Positions 3,973 through 5,339 of a DNA stretch of 5,339 nucleotides are shown in pieces. The position numbers and the translations under genes are program-made. This DNA comes from an uncultured Erysipelotrichaceae bacterium (GTDB taxonomy: Bacteria > Bacillota_I > Bacilli_A > RF39 > UBA660). The stretch lies in contig CACZQZ010000112.1 in NCBI GenBank assembly GCA_902783405.1, forward strand, positions 1 to 5,339, given 5' to 3'. Under the pieces are notes generated by a model, which was not told the origin of the DNA, did no database searches, and worked only from the letters and a program-made list of their open reading frames with translations. Each line of letters opens with the position of its first letter. Positions within the stretch are counted from its first letter, which is position 1.

Positions 3973-5339
3973 ATGAAAGAAAAAATAACAAAAAATATTA
4001 AAAGTTTAGCAATCGATATGATACAAAATGCTGGCAGTGGTCATCCCGGAATCGTTCTTGGAGCAAGTTCAATTGTTGAGGCAATTTACGAAAATCACTT
4101 ACATTTTCTAACAGATAAGCCAAACTGGATAAATAGAGATCGATTCGTTTTATCTTCTGGTCATGGTTCTGCTATGCTATATGCGACCTTATTTTTATCT
4201 GGTTTTAATTATACATTAGAAGATTTAAAAAACTTTAGAAAATTAAACTCTAAAACACCTGGTCATCCAGAATATAATATAAATTTAGGGATAGAAATGA
4301 CAACAGGTCCTTTAGGACAAGGAATTGCTACATCTGTTGGAATGGCTTTGGGACAAAAAATACTAGCACAAAAATATGGGGAAGATAAAATAGATTATTA
4401 TGTTTATGTCTTATGTGGTGATGGAGATTTAATGGAAGGAATTAGCTATGAAGCTATGTCTTTTGCAGGAACACATTGCCTAGATCACCTTATTATTCTT
4501 TATGATTCTAATAATACAACACTAGATGGAAAAACCAGTCATACTTTTACAGAAAATGTTATGCAAAGATTTAAAGCAAATAGTTTTGAAACTTTTTCTT
4601 GTGATGATCATCCAGAATCTATTGATATGGCCATAAAATATGCTAAAAATGTTAAAAAACCTGTTTTTATAGAAGTAAAAACAACGATAGGAAAAGATTC
4701 TTTTTTAGAAGGAAATAATACAGTTCATGGTGGAATTTTAAAAGAAGAAGATTACAAAAATTTAAAGATTAAATGGAATATCAAGGAGTATTTTTCATAT
4801 GATGAAGAAATAAAGAAATATTTTACTGATAAAATTTATCAAAGAAGTTTGGAAAAATACCATAAATATGAAGATTTTTATAATCATTATCAAGAAGAAA
4901 AAGAAATAAATATTGAGTTTAGAGATTATGAAAAAGGATTATCTTTAAGAGAACTTTCTAATGAAATTCTTAATGATATTGCATCATCTATAGATATCTA
5001 TAGTGGAAGTGCTGATTTATCTTCATCTTGCAAAACATATTTAAAGGATAAAAAAGATATTTATAAAGGTCATTTTGATGGAAAAAATATTTTCTTTGGC
5101 ATTCGTGAGCATGCTATGGGTGCTATCAATAATGGGCTTCTTTTAACAGGAATTAGAACCTTTATATCAACATTTTTAGTTTTTTCAGATTATATGATTC
5201 CATCCATTCGTTTATCAGCTCTTATGAACCTACCAGCAATTTATATTTTTAGTCATGATTCAATTTTAGTAGGAGAAGATGGAGCAACACACGAACCTAT
5301 AGAACAATTACCAAATTTACGTAATATGCCTAATTTGAC
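3973..5339 (+). CDS. tkt: Transketolase (partial, C-terminus beyond window)
   Basis: An open frame of 455 complete codons runs off the right edge. Transketolase moves two-carbon ketol units between sugar phosphates in the pentose phosphate pathway, using thiamine diphosphate (ThDP) and Mg2+. Visible motifs in order: GSGHPG (His24), SSGHGS (His64), TPGHPE (95-100), TTGPLGQG (110-117), the ThDP/metal motif GDGDLMEG (149-156) with YDSNN at 177-181, the active-site VHGG (His252), then in the pyrimidine domain Arg326, GSADLSSS (345-352), IREHAMG with the catalytic Glu379, and HDSILVGEDGATHEP (428-442, His440). All catalytic residues expected in this part are present. The C-terminal domain, roughly the last 175-200 residues, is outside. 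The segment before Glu379 is about 30 residues shorter than in E. coli-type enzymes. AGAGGA at 3961-3966 supports ATG 3973. Confidence 0.96.
   Translation, partial: MKEKITKNIKSLAIDMIQNAGSGHPGIVLGASSIVEAIYENHLHFLTDKPNWINRDRFVLSSGHGSAMLYATLFLSGFNYTLEDLKNFRKLNSKTPGHPEYNINLGIEMTTGPLGQGIATSVGMALGQKILAQKYGEDKIDYYVYVLCGDGDLMEGISYEAMSFAGTHCLDHLIILYDSNNTTLDGKTSHTFTENVMQRFKANSFETFSCDDHPESIDMAIKYAKNVKKPVFIEVKTTIGKDSFLEGNNTVHGGILKEEDYKNLKIKWNIKEYFSYDEEIKKYFTDKIYQRSLEKYHKYEDFYNHYQEEKEINIEFRDYEKGLSLRELSNEILNDIASSIDIYSGSADLSSSCKTYLKDKKDIYKGHFDGKNIFFGIREHAMGAINNGLLLTGIRTFISTFLVFSDYMIPSIRLSALMNLPAIYIFSHDSILVGEDGATHEPIEQLPNLRNMPNL

Overview
The window is a stretch of AT-rich bacterial chromosome (by eye about 30% G+C, with A/T-dominated third codon positions). 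All genes are on the + strand, with strong AGGAG-type Shine-Dalgarno sites, short spacers and sigma-A-like promoters. This suggests a low-GC member of the Bacillota, perhaps an uncultured Bacilli/Erysipelotrichia-type or Mollicutes-adjacent lineage; the exact placement is inference. UGA is a real stop (it ends the signal peptidase gene) and tryptophan is TGG, so the Mycoplasma code is not in use. The autolysin-like gene implies a peptidoglycan wall.

Layout from left to right: (1) the last 18 codons of a D-aminoacyl-tRNA deacylase gene (dtd), overlapping by 14 bases (2) an AI-2E family membrane protein gene. (3) A 182-base spacer with an extended -10 promoter and a hairpin-capable leader drives (4) rplS (ribosomal protein L19), which ends in a terminator whose loop contains the stop codon. 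(5) A type I signal peptidase gene follows. (6) A very good promoter, whose -35 box overlaps the peptidase stop codon, precedes (7) a TTG-started, membrane-anchored glucosaminidase-like protein with four cysteines, and (8) ten bases later a GT4 glycosyltransferase resembling glycolipid synthases of the LafB/CpoA type. A second terminator, again with the stop codon in its loop, ends this pair. (9) A separate extended -10 promoter drives a transketolase gene that runs off the right edge, with about 455 codons visible.

The middle of the window is envelope-oriented: protein export (signal peptidase), probable wall hydrolysis and probable membrane glycolipid or lipoteichoic-acid-anchor synthesis. 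It is flanked by translation genes (dtd, rplS) and central carbon metabolism (transketolase). rplS next to a signal peptidase gene is a familiar arrangement, but trmD upstream and rbgA downstream are absent here. I see no mobile element, CRISPR array, tRNA, rRNA or clearly novel system. The most interesting points are the candidate L19 leader, the four-cysteine autolysin domain and the reuse of stop codons inside terminator loops.
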